From assembly GCA_022606425.2 (NCBI GenBank), contig JAHDVF020001365.1:1054001-1118000 (forward strand): a DNA stretch of 64,000 bases, written 5' to 3'. The position numbers were made by a program, and so were the translations under genes. Of this stretch, positions 20,531 through 30,509 are shown piece by piece. Source of the stretch: Lepidostoma basale (Eukaryota > Arthropoda > Insecta > Trichoptera > Lepidostomatidae). The first letter of the stretch is position 1. The number at the start of each line of letters is the position of its first letter. The notes under the pieces are model-generated. The model was not told the DNA's origin and did not search any database. It saw only the letters and a program-made list of their open reading frames with translations.

Positions 20531-20990
20531 ATTTTACACAACATTTTCAATGTATACAAATTCTTATACTGGATTTTAACCATTGCGGATAAATTATTTT
20601 TTTATAAGGATTAATTGTACCTCAATAGAGACAAAGATGTCAATTATTTTCTGGGAACAGAATATGGTGGCCGAGGCGTAGGAGGCGAGGAATGGGGAAT
20701 GTTGTTAAACATAAAGCGATCGCTCAACCCAACCAATGACAGGTCATAAGTCCTGTAAGCGCCTCAACCATCATATTCTGTACTCAGAAAACAATTTACA
20801 TCTTCGCCTCTATTGAGATACAATTAATCCTTATAAAAAAAAATTCTGAAATTGGTAAAATCCAGTATTTGTCTACAAGAATATGTATACATTCAAAATG
20901 TAGTGTTTAATTATTCATTTATAATTATAACCACAAAGTGAGTGCTTCGTATATAAAAAAATCTTCTCGATTAAATGTTATAAAATATAT
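20531..20990. repeat. FB1 inverted pair
   Basis: Arms 20610-20678 and 20760-20836 are inverted FB1 ends (TTATAAGGATTAATTGT outermost on both sides). The unique centre holds one copy of the GACCTGTCATTGG block in reverse. Flanking ACTGGATTTTAACCATTGCG and its inverse extend the symmetry to about 20560 and 20880. Confidence 0.75.
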
Positions 20991-21290
20991 GTATTTATAC
21001 AGTATGCTACAAAAGGATGTGTCACGTGTGAAGGCAGGATTTCCACGCAAATTTCTTTTAGCACAAAAACCACCCGGGGCGATTTAAGGGTATCACGGGG
21101 CAGTGAGGGAAACAGGACAACTAAATAAATAAAACAAAGGGAAAACCCATCCTTGATTTCGGGTTACGGTCCTTTGCATACAGGACGAAAAATGTCCTTA
21201 TGTCCCTCACCCCTTAGAGAGATTTGCGTTGAATTTGTACGATCATTTAATTCCGTTTTTATTTATTTATATTACTAACTAACTAGCAAT
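20991..21290. other. Unassigned stretch
   Basis: No repeat recognised; 21065-21215 contains GGGG/CCCC-rich words without a matching copy elsewhere in the window. Confidence 0.35.
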
Positions 21291-21291
21291 T

Positions 21292-21835
21292 ACGACGTTT
21301 TGGCAACGAAATATATATTACCAGGAACGCATAAGAGATGGTTCGACATTAAGAATACACGATACTTTCCAAAGTCAAGAGTATGGCTTCTGAACGCACT
21401 TTCACGAATATGAAAGACGTCGATCTCCGAAGCGATCATGTTCTGCAGTTTGATTGCTCTCCCCACCGGCACCACCAGAGGCAGGTTGGTTCTGCGTTTT
21501 GGGAGATAAAACAGTCTGTGCTGACGCTGTCTAAGATAACCATCTAGAACATAAAGATGGATAGCCTTCAAGATAACGGAGTTCTCAAAGAATCCCCTGA
21601 TAAGTCTGAAGAAATGGGTAAGTGTGAACCCATCCCTTCATATCTGAAAACTATTGGTCCCCAGCATGCCCAAGAGGAATGCAGTGGGATAAAGCCACGG
21701 ATAGCTACCAAACTCCCTCATGTAGAGATATCTCAGAAATCTTTTCTGAATCCTCTCTCACGCTCCGGACCAATGAGTTATACAAAATTAACAAAACATA
21801 AGGATTCCTGAAAACTCTACCAGTTCGCTGAATAA
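21292..21835 (-). mobile_element. LINE-C C-terminus, longest copy
   Basis: Minus strand: RIQKRFLRYLYMREFGSYPW, YPTAFLLGMLGTNSF, GFTLTHFFRLIRGFFENSVI, LRQRQHRLFYLPKRRTNLPL, VGRAIKLQNMIASEIDVFHI. This is the V.RRFLRY...LGM..LE.RRD...LI.G and RxRTN boxes of CR1/jockey-type LINEs. The tail side is cut at 21292. Confidence 0.85.
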
Positions 21836-21920
21836 ATCCCAACATTTTCATGCAACTCCACATATTCTCTCGATGTTCCTCGTCATTTTTCTGATCATAT
21901 CGAAATTCAAATATATTTTT

Positions 21921-21977
21921 ACTAACTATCTAACCATCACGCCGTCTCTCCAGAGGGGTAGGCAGAAGAATGGATAT
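21921..21977 (-). mobile_element. LINE-A 3' stub
   Basis: CTAACCATCACGCCGTCTC, CCAGAGGGGTAGGCAGAAGA. Only about 55 bp remain. Confidence 0.65.
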
Positions 21978-22377
21978 ATTTAAATCGTAATATTCCACAA
22001 TGTAGCCTTAAAGCAAATTTTTCGCAATTAACCTATTTTTAACACCCCCAGAATATTTCAAATGATCTTGCTTTACATGTAATAATCCTGTCTTAGCATT
22101 TTAAGTACGAAATTACGCACCCCCGCGCTGCCCGTTATTATGTAAACCTCACGAAGGGCCGGGGAGGTCTTAAAGTAAAGAAGAAAGAAAGGTCAGATTA
22201 TTAAAGTTGTTCAATTAGGAGCCGAGTGCCCCGGCAGTCATCTATCAAGCGGAATGTGCTGAGATGAAGGATTGAGGACGGGAAAACCAGGGCTGTCCTA
22301 CGTTTGTGTGGCACCACTTTAAGTTTTTATCTCGCGTTGCAAACTAAACCAAATTACGCTCTCATTATTGCATCCAC
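21978..22377. other. Unassigned stretch
   Basis: No repeat or gene recognised. Confidence 0.35.
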
Positions 22378-22450
22378 TATCAAACCTCGTGGTGGTCTAG
22401 GGGGCAAAAAACTTGACTCCAGATCTAGGCAACATGGGTTCAAGCAGTGT
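22378..22450 (+). mobile_element. SINE-T head (tRNA-like)
   Basis: CCTCGTGGTGGTCTAGGGGG (A-box side), GACTCCAGATCTAGG and GGGTTCAAGC (B box). Same family as 26692-26768. The following CAGTGTTTCTTAAACTTCG resembles a hAT terminus but has no partner. Confidence 0.6.
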
Positions 22451-22639
22451 TTCTTAAACTTCGAATCTGAAAATAGGTCTCCACACTCCATTGAAAAATG
22501 TGTTTCGATTTTTTAGTTAAGAAAGTTTTGTTTATTTAGAATTTTTTTTTTACATTTTACGATGTTTTTTTTTATACTTTGTATACAACATTCACTTTTA
22601 TTTTTAAAAAATAAGATAAAAATTAAATATCAGACATTT

Positions 22640-22850
22640 TTCGGACTAACCAGCTCTTCATCGTAATATTATTATTATATATAAATCTTTAAAATATTGT
22701 AAAATTGACGAATTTATATGATTTAAAACAAATGTCAGAAAAATACACTCAAAAGTGGAAAAACAGTGTGATTCATGTAATTCATAAAAATTCTTCATTA
22801 TGGAATTCCACAGTGTTAACGCCTGAAATTTATCTAAAATTATTGTAAAA
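22640..22850. repeat. FB3 foldback, one arm
   Basis: The right arm is clear: CACTCAAAAGTGGAAAAACA, TAATTCATAAAAATTCTTCA, TTATGGAATTCCACAGTGTT, AACGCCTGAAATTTATCTAA. The left arm is not recognisable. Confidence 0.6.
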
Positions 22851-22853
22851 TTG

Positions 22854-22913
22854 TTTACAAATATGGTCAGTTTTGACAAATGTTATAATGTCAAAACTGA
22901 CCATATTTGTAAA
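22854..22913. repeat. Perfect 25-bp hairpin, 10-nt loop
   Basis: 22854-22878 and 22889-22913 are exact reverse complements (TTTACAAATATGGTC and GACCATATTTGTAAA at the ends), separated by 10 bases. The perfection stands out in a decayed setting. Confidence 0.9.
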
Positions 22914-23176
22914 GAATTTAAATTTGTAAATACACCAAAAATTTACTTTGTTACAAATACAAATGTTACGCCAGTCGGGTTGGTATCATCAGGTGGTTAC
23001 AATCAACTAGTTAAATATAGAGACTTGTTTTGCCTTGCTAGGGCATCATCATTTTTTTGTTTGTTTAACCTCTCTATTCCATATATTTAAATGTAATGGT
23101 AAGGCGAAACGTGTCACTCCTACAAATGAACTTCTAGGAACCGGATGTATTCATAAATATTATATCGAGTTTTTGT
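22914..23176. other. Unassigned stretch
   Basis: Nothing recognised. Confidence 0.35.
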
Positions 23177-23355
23177 AAAACTAACTAACTAACCATCACA
23201 CAGTCTCTCCGAAGGGGTAGGTAGAAATAATGGATCGCCACATTGTTATTTCCTGACATACTCTCTCGTTTTCTCTGCCTTCATACATCGGACTTTTCCT
23301 CGGCCTTATTCTTTTTCTTGTTCTGTATACATTGTTAATATTTACTTTTATTCTA
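23177..23355 (-). mobile_element. LINE-A fragment with internal deletion
   Basis: TAAC tail, CCATCACACAGTCTC, hairpin, the CQEITMWRS codons, then a jump to GKSDV-like and KVNINNVYRTRKRI codons. The RNRRA segment is deleted. Confidence 0.7.
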
Positions 23356-24184
23356 TGTTTAATTGTTCAGTTTTTGTATAATTGTTCAAAAAACAATAAA
23401 CGAAATTTTTAATGAGGAGAAAAGTAGTGGAATATTTTCCCACACTTTCAGGGAGAACATTAAGATTGAGTTATCATAATTTGAAAGTTGTTAAAATGTG
23501 TTTTTTCAACATCCCAGTTTTAGCATATAGCATAATATAATCGAACCGGACACACCGGCCCTGAGCTCAAAGAGCAAAAAGAAAAGAAAGAAAGAAATCT
23601 CATCCAGTTTCCGCCAGTAGTCGCTTTTAATATTGCCCTTTTTCCCGGATCGGTGGAAGAAAATGGAGAGACATTAATTTAATTATTTTTTTCTGACAGC
23701 CCTTTCCCTTCGTCTCTCGGGCAGGACTTCAAGGATTGATTTCTGAATTCCCTTTATTAACTTGTCTGATTTTTTAGAGCACACGAAAGGCCCTTTTCTC
23801 TAAATATATAAATATGTTTTATATAAGGTGTTTTTTTAAGAGGTTTGGTTTTTAAACTGGCAACATTGTTTCTACAGGCTGTCATTTTGACAGTTGACAG
23901 TTGATAGTTGACAGTTGTAGTCAGTACGTTTTGCCATTTCACCCAGTTGCTCGATAAAGTTGTCGAAAATTGTATATACTTCACGATTGCGCTTCATTCA
24001 AGCTAGCCGTGGCGTTCATATGCCCGAAATCATATTTAAACAATAATGGCTTAAAATTATCTATTAAATAAAGCCAATATCATAGACATTAACATTATTT
24101 TAATGTGTTATTAAAAAAAAATTGAATTTGTATATCTCTAAAAAAACACACCCTTATACACATTGTTATATAAAGGATGTTTTT
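23356..24184. other. Unassigned stretch
   Basis: Contains a short direct repeat of GACAGTTGACAGTTGATAG type at 23885-23918 next to TGTCATTTTGACA. No gene recognised. Confidence 0.4.
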
Positions 24185-24325
24185 TAGAGGTATAGTAGAC
24201 ACAAACATTAGTAGATTTTAACTAAATATACATAAAAAAAAATAAAAAAAAATTAATTTTATTTACATCGATTACTCTTGGGAGAAACCATAATTTTAAT
24301 AGCTCGCTGCCATCTTCTGGTTTAT
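24185..24325. repeat. FB6-type repeat
   Basis: ACACAAACATTAGTAGATTT, TAACTAAATATACAT, then on the other side AGCTCGCTGCCATCTTCTGG, the minus-strand CCAGAAGAT and GGCAGC words of the hammerhead-like motif. The GAAAC end is decayed. Confidence 0.55.
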
Positions 24326-24427
24326 TTTTGTTTTCATTATTATTTTTTTTATTTATTTATGGTAATTCAATTTTGTTAAAAACTTAATAATATCCAATCA
24401 TGTCTTAAAAAACGGCTAATGTTACCA

Positions 24428-24785
24428 ACAATCCGCCATCTTGGAGGCTATCCATCTTTATGTTCCGGATGGTTTTCTTCGACAGCGTCAGCACAGACTG
24501 TTTTATCTCCCAGCATGCAGAAATAACTTACCTCTGGTGATGCAGATGGCGAGAGCAATCAAACTTCGGAGATCGACGTCTTTCATATTCGTGAAAGTAC
24601 TTTCAGAAGACAAATATTCTTGTATTTGACTTGACTTGTATTCCTAATGTCGAACCATCTCTTATGTGTTCCTGGTATTATATATTTTTTTATGTTTTAC
24701 CTGTTCTCAATAGATTCCTTAAACTATAATTGTTGTTTGTAATATCATTTGATAAAATAAACTCATTTGGTTTGATTTGATTTGA
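24428..24785 (+). mobile_element. LINE-C 3' end
   Basis: ILEAIHLYVPDGFLRQRQHR, LFYLPACRNNLPLV, then the frame breaks by a deletion near 24550 and IDVFHIRESTFR follows. The 3' UTR has CCTGTTCTCAATAGATTCC, AATAAACTCATTTGG and TTTGATTTGA. Confidence 0.8.
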
Positions 24786-25411
24786 AAAACAAGTTATATA
24801 TCCAATTATTAAGTAAATGGACATAATTGAAAATATTAAGTTTTCGAAAGCATTGTAAAAGCTTACCGCTTGTCATTGCCGAGCAAGCCTTAAACAAAAA
24901 ATAAAATTAAAAAAATCTTTTCGGAGCCTTATCGCGATATTATGAAAGACTCTTGAGTGTTATCCTTCCGTCTGCGGTCCTAATTAAATTAGTCTGGCCG
25001 CCACCAAGTTTTTAACATCCACCCCCTACCCCATCCCCCGACCCTGGCACTCGAACGACCTTTGACCCCAGGGGACCAGCCCTCATTAGTCAGTTTTAAA
25101 AAATTACATGTCTAGCGTCAAAACTAACCCGACAAATACAAATTTTGCTGTAAGCTTTTTTGTGTTACGTTCCCCAGCGAGAATTTTTCGCAATTTGCAA
25201 GCTAAGGGTAATTATTTAACTCTTTAAATTAACCTTGAAAACTTGGACAATGATAAATGAAATAATATAGACCCAATACAACAGCAAAATAAAATACACA
25301 ATTGATACATAAATAACATATGTTAGAGAAAGAATAAAAATGCTGTTGTATAGCTATGTGTGTACGGCGGGACATCGAGGGAGAGTAACGTAGCTTAAAT
25401 GTGGTCTGGGT
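24786..25411. other. Unassigned stretch
   Basis: 25010-25090 is C-rich. No repeat or gene recognised. Confidence 0.4.
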
Positions 25412-25505
25412 CCCCCTTGGTTGCAAATACGAATGAAGCTGACGAAAGGCGCCGCTGCGCCTATAGCAGCTTAGGGTAAGCGGAGGGAGCCCTCTATTGC
25501 TCGGC
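25412..25505 (+). repeat. Repeat U, two-helix hairpin
   Basis: 25436-25472 folds with an outer stem AAGCTG/CAGCTT and an inner stem AGGCGC/GCGCCT (loop CGCT), leaving internal loops ACGAA and ATAG. Copies at 30961-31053 (minus) and 51262-51345 keep the pairing with different bases. Confidence 0.6.
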
Positions 25506-25619
25506 CATATAAAAAAAAATATAGACCCAATAGTTTTGAGACCAAAGTCTATGGGCTGATCATGTCTACATGTTGAAAAGACATTAAGTTTTGATATTTA
25601 AAAATAAACAAGTAAACTT
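25506..25619. other. Unassigned, possibly mariner end
   Basis: Lies just 3' of the mariner-like C-terminus and could contain its terminal repeat, but no partner end is visible. Confidence 0.25.
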
Positions 25620-25790
25620 TTTGTAAAAATCAGTTTTATTTATTTATCCACATAATTACCACCAATATTAAGACACGTCGTATCAAACAACAAGCTTTTG
25701 TATTCCGCCGTGATGAAGTTTGCCACCTGACTTTTCTCGAGCGTTATAATGCTGAAGGTGACGATTATTTCATCCAAATTGTCACAGGTT
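25620..25790 (-). pseudogene. Mariner-like transposase C-terminus
   Basis: Minus strand, one open run: VANFITAEYKSLLFD, TTCLNIGGNYVDK, then stop. Mariner/SETMAR-type transposases end in a similar I..L..R...C....G.YVEK. An AATAAA follows directly. The key aspartates are not in this fragment, so the call rests on the C-terminal pattern. Confidence 0.45.
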
Positions 25791-25873
25791 TTGAAACACC
25801 AGAGTTTTGAAACCTAGGTTACACCAGAAAAAAAAACAACAATCAAAGGAATGGCGGCATTTAACATCGCCCA

Positions 25874-26030
25874 AATTCGGAAGAATCGACGTGCGTGTAT
25901 GACTCGTTGTATGAATGTGGGGGAAGCTAGAGAGGTGTGTCAAAATAGAGTAATATGGCAGTCCAGACTCTCTGCCTAAACTTAAATTTTTTAAAACCAG
26001 CGGAGAAACAGCGTGACGGTTATTTTGTTC
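25874..26030 (+). mobile_element. LINE-A 3' fragment
   Basis: NSEESTCVYDSLYECGGS (degraded RRACMTRCMNVEEA), then QNRVIWQSRLSA, an insertion of about 25 bp (ACTTAAATTTTTTAAAACC) inside the 3' hairpin region, and GGAGAAACAGCGTGACGGTT. Confidence 0.7.
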
Positions 26031-26339
26031 ATATATTATATTATACATTGTTTTGGCCAAAACACTATTTTATTTGTACTCATCCTTCGATACCTTCTAT
26101 TTCTTTATTTAACTATATGTTTGTTAATTTCTACGTGTATTAACAATCACAGTATACTTACAATAAATAAATAAATTTATATGATACTTCAACAGTATTA
26201 AATGTTTAAGCACTGTTATTTGTATTACAATTTATTTTTATGGGTTTATCACAACAGATGTTTTGCAAACCTACGTTTCAAATCGAATCAGTTTATTCTC
26301 TCAAAGCACATATCAAACAAAATTAAGGCTTCTATTTAG
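26031..26339. other. AT-rich unassigned stretch
   Basis: Nothing recognised. Confidence 0.35.
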
Positions 26340-26430
26340 AAGAGGTAAAATATAATATACTCGTATAATACCAGGAACGCATAAGAGATGGTTCGACTTT
26401 AAGAATACAAGATAATCTTTGAAGTCAAAA
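26340..26430 (-). mobile_element. LINE-C 3' UTR fragment
   Basis: ATAATACCAGGAACGCATAA, GAGATGGTTCGACTTTAAGA and the ACTCTCCAAAG-like block; abuts SINE-S. Confidence 0.7.
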
Positions 26431-26672
26431 GTTTTTTTTTTACGTATACAACAGGTCGCATGAACCCGATTACTGTATACAATTTGTTTTTAAGCTGATA
26501 TATTGATTCTCGTGACATGAGATAGTTAGCTAATCTATCACCATTTTATTGTCACGAGAATTCTACACCAGACCAAAGACAGTGTGACATTCACACTGCC
26601 ATCGCCGGGAATCGAACCCGGGACCTTCGGTATGGAAGTCAGAGCTCTTACCACTCTGCCACGAAAGTCGTC
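26431..26672 (-). mobile_element. SINE-S, near full length
   Basis: Reverse orientation: poly-T, GTATACAACAGGTCGC, GTATAC, the TCTCGTGACA and TGTCACGAGA arms, B box GGAATCGAACCC (reverse) and A box CTCTTACCACTCTGCCACG (reverse). Cleanest copy on the minus strand. Confidence 0.88.
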
Positions 26673-26691
26673 ACTATTGTATTCACTGTTA

Positions 26692-26768
26692 AACCTCGTG
26701 GTGGTCTAGGGGACAGAAAGCTTGACTCCTAATCTAGGGGACACGGGTTCAAGCCTGGACACGACCAG
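26692..26768 (+). mobile_element. SINE-T head (tRNA-like)
   Basis: CCTCGTGGTGGTCTAGGGGA, GACTCCTAATCTAGG and GGGTTCAAGCC. The A and B boxes are in the right spacing for a tRNA-derived SINE promoter. The body is missing because a mariner relic starts 6 bp later. Confidence 0.65.
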
Positions 26769-26773
26769 ATAAT

Positions 26774-27165
26774 ACGAGGTCTGTCAAATATTTTGGGTAG
26801 ATCAATCTTATCCCCTTCAAAATGCTCCCCATTTGTAGCAATGCACTTGTCCCACCTACGTTTTCATTGTTCAAAACATTCCTGGAAGTCTTCTGGAGTC
26901 AGGCTCTTCAGCTGCTTTGTCGTTTCTCGTTTAATCGTCCACACGTCGTCTCAGTGTCGCCCCCGCATGGCCTTTTTACATTTCGGGAACAAAAAGATGT
27001 CGCCAGGGGCTTAATCTGATGAATAAGAAGGGTGATCAATAACAGAGATCGCATTATGGGTCAGAAACTGGCGTAAAATCAGTGATGAATGTGAAGGCGA
27101 ATTGTCATGATTTTCTCAACTTCAAATGTTCTGTTAAAATCGTGTGCACGGACGATTTTCCTAAA
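26774..27165 (-). pseudogene. Mariner transposase pseudogene, DD34D
   Basis: Minus strand reads DNSPSHSSLILRQFLTHN, SVIDHPSYSSD, stop, APGDIFLFPKCK, RGRH, stop, DDVWTIKRETTKQLKSLTPE, DFQECFEQ, stop, KRRWDKCIATNGEHFEGDKI. Exactly 34 positions lie between the D of DNS and the D of PGD, the mariner DD34D spacing. Three in-frame stops. The N-terminal half with the first aspartate and the DNA-binding domain is gone. A CGAGGTCTGTCAAATA terminus preceded by TA lies at 26772-26789, the expected 3' terminal inverted repeat and TA target. Confidence 0.88.
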
Positions 27166-27202
27166 TTTTGTTCATCACTAATAATCCGAACATTTCATCA
27201 CT

Positions 27203-27346
27203 AATAATCTATCACCATTTTATTGTCACGAGAATTCTACACCAGAGCAAAGACAGTATGATAATCACACTGAAATCGCCAGGAATCGAACTCGGAACCT
27301 TCGGTGTGGCGGTCAGAGCCCTTACCACTCTGCCACGAAGGTCGTC
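27203..27346 (-). mobile_element. SINE-S, 3'-truncated
   Basis: ATCTATCACCATTTTATTGT, ACACCAGAGCAAAGACAGT, B box GGAATCGAACTC (reverse), A box CTTACCACTCTGCCACG (reverse). Lacks the end beyond the body arms. Confidence 0.82.
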
Positions 27347-27349
27347 GAT

Positions 27350-27435
27350 TTATCTTTTGAACGTACTTTCACTTATATGAAAGACGTCGATCTCCGAAGC
27401 GATCATTTTCAGCAGTTTTATTGCTCTTGATGAAT
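27350..27435 (-). mobile_element. LINE-C coding scrap
   Basis: AACGTACTTTCACTTATATG, AAAGACGTCGATCTCCGAAG is the reverse of the SEIDVFHIxESTF codons. Directly abuts SINE-S. Confidence 0.7.
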
Positions 27436-27529
27436 GTCCCACAATCATAAAAATCTGTGAGATTGAATATTTCGATTACCCTTCCTACTAGAATAACTAT
27501 TGGCAGGATTTTAAAGTGGGTGTCTTTCC

Positions 27530-27960
27530 TTCTCTTCCCTTCTTCTTTCTTCTTCGATGGCCCTACAGCCCATATCGAGCCTTAGCCTCCAGTATTCTTC
27601 GCCTCCAACTCCTCCTGTCCTCCGCTTCGACCCTCCAATCTGACACTCTTAACAATCTTGTTCCATCTCTCCCAACTTCATCCTCCCATCGCAGCCTTGG
27701 TCGTCCAATTGGTCTTCTACCACCTGGGTGCCACTCCAGCAATCTTTTGGGGTTCGCGATGACGGCATCCTCTGCACGTGACCGGCCCATCTCAGTCTAT
27801 TCAGTCTGACCTGTGTGGAGAGACTGGGAGCTTTGTAAATATTGTACAGCTCGTCATTATGCCGCACTCTCCAGCCTTCACCGTCATTCACAGGCCCCAG
27901 AATTCTGCGCAGCACCCTTCTCTCAAAAGTATCCAGTCGCTCTGCAGATTTCGCTGTGAT
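27530..27960 (-). mobile_element. LINE-J 3' coding end
   Basis: Minus strand in two frames: ERRVLRRILGPVNDGEGWRV, RHNDELYNIYKAPSLSTQVR, LNRLRWAGHVQRMPSSRTPK, then after a frameshift NPKRLLEWHPGGRRPIGRPR, LRWEDEVGRDGTRLL, EDRRSWRRRILEAKARYGL. It matches a widespread LINE group with LYxLYK, LRWAGHVxRM and GRPxxRWxD. The GAA-rich tail lies at 27533-27560. A related copy is at 48140. Confidence 0.85.
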
Positions 27961-28027
27961 TTAAATCGTTTATTTAATAATCGTTCCTTCTCTTCCCAGT
28001 GATTTAAATCGTTTATTTAATAATCGT
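27956..28027. repeat. 29-bp direct repeat with 14-bp gap
   Basis: 27956-27984 and 27999-28027 are identical (GTGATTTAAATCGTTTATTT then AATAATCGT), separated by TCCTTCTCTTCCCA. It sits at the 5' limit of LINE-J and may be an insertion footprint or slippage. Confidence 0.85.
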
Positions 28028-28029
28028 AT

Positions 28030-28490
28030 CTATAAGTACACCTTAGCAGGTAAATATGCAAAGATCTGGGTGTGTTTTTGATAAATTGTTTTCCCCTGTT
28101 CCCTCCATTTAGTCCATTAACTCAAGATACATCTCGGTCCATTTTTTGCATGCTCAAACAGCTTCTCTCGGCTTCTTACGGCGGGCCCGGCGCTCTCCGT
28201 TCTCGGAGCTAATTTACTTAGGGCGATTATGTAAATTGAAAACGTCGCTTTTCTAGAGATACACATCTCTTTTTGCCCCACAGGGCTCCCTCTCTTACAG
28301 ACACTTTTTTGCCCCCCAATCATTGACTGCGTGAATTATTAAGGGTAGTTTTCAGGCTCCGCTTTAACACAGACAAGGTGTGATAAATTTCTCGGCTTCA
28401 TTTGTATTATTAAATTTAGAATTATTATTTGCTTTTCTTTTCCTTATTTTAATAGATCTTACGAACTGTTCCAACAGGATATTTATTTTG
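28030..28490. other. Unassigned stretch
   Basis: No repeat or gene recognised. Confidence 0.35.
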
Positions 28491-28493
28491 ATT

Positions 28494-28648
28494 ATGAGAT
28501 GAAGACGTCCAACTTTCTCTTTATCTCTTTGGTATTCGTCGTGGTCAAAGACCCTCTGGAGTCTCGATCCACTTCAGAATCGTCTTCTCTGCCTACTCCT
28601 TCTCACAATGTCATCAATATTGCAGGTTCTGCGATTCTCACCGTTAGG
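28494..28648 (-). mobile_element. LINE-B distal fragment
   Basis: Parallels 41880-42040 on the minus strand: GAAGACGTCCAACTTTCTCT, ATCTCTTTGGT, TCTCCAGAATCGTCTTCTCT-like, CTACTCC, and TGCAGGTTCTGCGATT (the IAES.N codons). Confidence 0.6.
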
Positions 28649-28656
28649 TATATTTT

Positions 28657-29024
28657 GCAAACAAACAAACCATTACGCCGTTTCCCCGCAGAGGTATGCA
28701 GAGAGAATGGACCGCCACACTACTCTATCCTGGTAAACCTCTCTAGCTTCCTCCACATTCATACAACGAGACATACACGCACGTCGATTCCTCCGACTTC
28801 TAACATGACCAACCTTTAAAATTTGATTAATTTGGTCATGCCATGTTTTCCTCGTTCTGCCTTGACTCCATACTCCATTTACATCATTAACGTATACTTT
28901 CTTAACCATTCTTTCTCCATCCATGCGCTCCATATGTCCGAACCAACGCAGCGATCCTTTCATAATTTTGTTCATAATACCTTCTTTCGCTCTACATTCC
29001 TTTCTTATATGGGTATATTTTGCT
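28657..29024 (-). mobile_element. LINE-A (GTT)-type copy with long open frame
   Basis: Part of a 129-codon open frame: HIRKECRAKEGIMNKIMKGS, LRWFGHMERMDGERMVKKVY, VNDVNGVWSQGRTRKTWHDQ, INQILKVGHVRSRRNRRACM, SRCMNVEEAREVYQDRVVW, SILSAYLCGETA. Intact reading frame implies a younger copy. Its tail is GTTT/GTTTG repeats. It is 5'-truncated, with no RT domain. Confidence 0.88.
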
Positions 29025-29164
29025 TTCAGGGTATTTGCTTTTACAATTGTCAAAAACGCCAAGGATTTTATATGTGCTGTGGAAGCCTAAATTGGACGTC
29101 ATCATTGCCGTTGGGACACTGGTTATCATTGAGAATCTAAAAAAAACCTGAATCGAATGAACGC

Positions 29165-29360
29165 ACGCGTTGGTAGATCCATATGTAAAATGAAAAGACG
29201 CGGGATTTTTCAGAGTGGTACGACGCTTTGCATCCGTGGCATGAAGCAATCCATGCTGCATATAACGGAGTTCCCTTGCTATGCCATGCACCGAGGAGGA
29301 TTCAATTCAGACCTCCGGTAGTGAGGTCCAGCTGACAGATTTCTGGGGCTAATGACATTA
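29165..29360 (-). repeat. Repeat O
   Basis: Shares with 58906-59100 (opposite orientation): CTCCGTTATATGCAGCATGG, ATTGCTTCATGCCACGGATG, and upstream TCAGCTGGACC. Both copies can be read as ELRYMQHGLLHATDA or ALRYVQDGLLHATDA. The class is unknown; possibly coding sequence of a transposon. Confidence 0.5.
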
Positions 29361-30060
29361 TGATCCAGTTGCCATTGACACGGCACATTTGATGATTTGG
29401 GTGTAACCATTTCATACTTACTTTTTTAACCGATGCGACGTGTATAGAATCTGTTAATTCCATGGTTAATAAATATCGTTAAGTTTTGGCAAGACTAAGT
29501 GTATCATGATACCGATAGTACCCTTGGACTTGGATCTCTGATTTTTGGAGTAAGACTCGGAAGTCTGTTACTCCTTCCCAATGACGAGTTATGTGGTTGA
29601 CGAGTTATGTAGTAAACCGATAGTACCCAAGAATATGCAGATATAAAAACCTGATGGCTGTACCGTACCGCTAGCAGCCGACAAATATGTTTTTTTCTTT
29701 CACAATCTGGGGCGGATTAAAGTTTGATAGATTTTCAAGTCTTATACCTATATTTTGTGATAGTTTGGCTCATCTGAGGGAAGTACTATCTTTATTATAA
29801 TTGTATGGTATATTTATTTTATTAATTTGTCATGCATCTTATGTTTCTCGCTCTTTTTATTAATCTATTATGTATTACTTATTATTGTGTATCTCTAACT
29901 TGTATCTTTAGTGTATTGGAAAATAATTCCGTAATGCTTTAGATATGTTTAAAATAAATAAATGAAAATGAAATGAAAATGAAAATGAAAATACATGTAA
30001 ACATAGTTGACAGGGACGTTTAGAATATAATAATTTAAATGTGTCAAAGATACATATAAC
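29361..30060. other. Unassigned stretch with GAAAAT microsatellite
   Basis: 29958-29993 is a GAAATGAAAATGAAAATG run. The rest has no recognised repeat or gene. Confidence 0.45.
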
Positions 30061-30061
30061 A

Positions 30062-30310
30062 AATCTTCCTCTTCTTCTTAGTATAGACCTTGTGGCCCGT
30101 TTCTTAAGAGCAATTGGCCTCCTGCTAGGTCGACTCCCAGCTGTCGATCCATCTCTTTGGTGGTCTGCCCGGGGGTCGTCTACCTTGGGGCTGGCCACTG
30201 CACACAATGAGGGGAAGTCTGGATGGTTTCATTCTCGTCACGTGTTCATACCAGTATCTTCTCCTTTGCCTTCCCTACCCCACGACATCCTCGACCTCGC
30301 ATTTCTCCCA
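30062..30310 (-). mobile_element. LINE-N 3' end, probable
   Basis: Begins at a CTTCCTCTTCTTCTT run (GAA tail on the element strand). Minus strand has VASPKVDDPRADHQRDGSTA and SRPSRRPIALKKRATRSIL, with the basic, proline-rich look of LINE C-termini. Single copy here, so only a probable call. Confidence 0.4.
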
Positions 30311-30383
30311 TACATATATAACAAATAACAACTATGTAATATAAATAATATAACATATAACAAATACACGTCAGAAATATTCA

Positions 30384-30508
30384 AATGCGTGCATCGTGCG
30401 TTGTATAAATGTGGAGCGAACGATAAAAATGCCAGAATATAAATTCTTGGTTTTCCATCACTTTATCCAGCTCTTATAGAAATCTGCGTAATGGTTAGTT
30501 CGTTATTT
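30384..30508 (+). mobile_element. LINE-A 3' relic, highly degraded
   Basis: RASCVV*MWSER matches RACMTRCMNVEE weakly. It ends in GTAATGGTTAGTTCG, a decayed GTGATGGTTAGTTAG. Confidence 0.5.
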
Positions 30509-30509
30509 C

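Noticed and set aside
21557..21811. 84-codon ORF (MDSLQDNGVLKESPDKSEEM)
   Set aside because: Antisense of LINE-C; the same antisense frame appears at 6645-7025, which looks conserved only because LINE-C is conserved.
26695..26765. tRNA gene (second type)
   Set aside because: Shared by three dispersed sites with eroded arms; SINE-T head instead.
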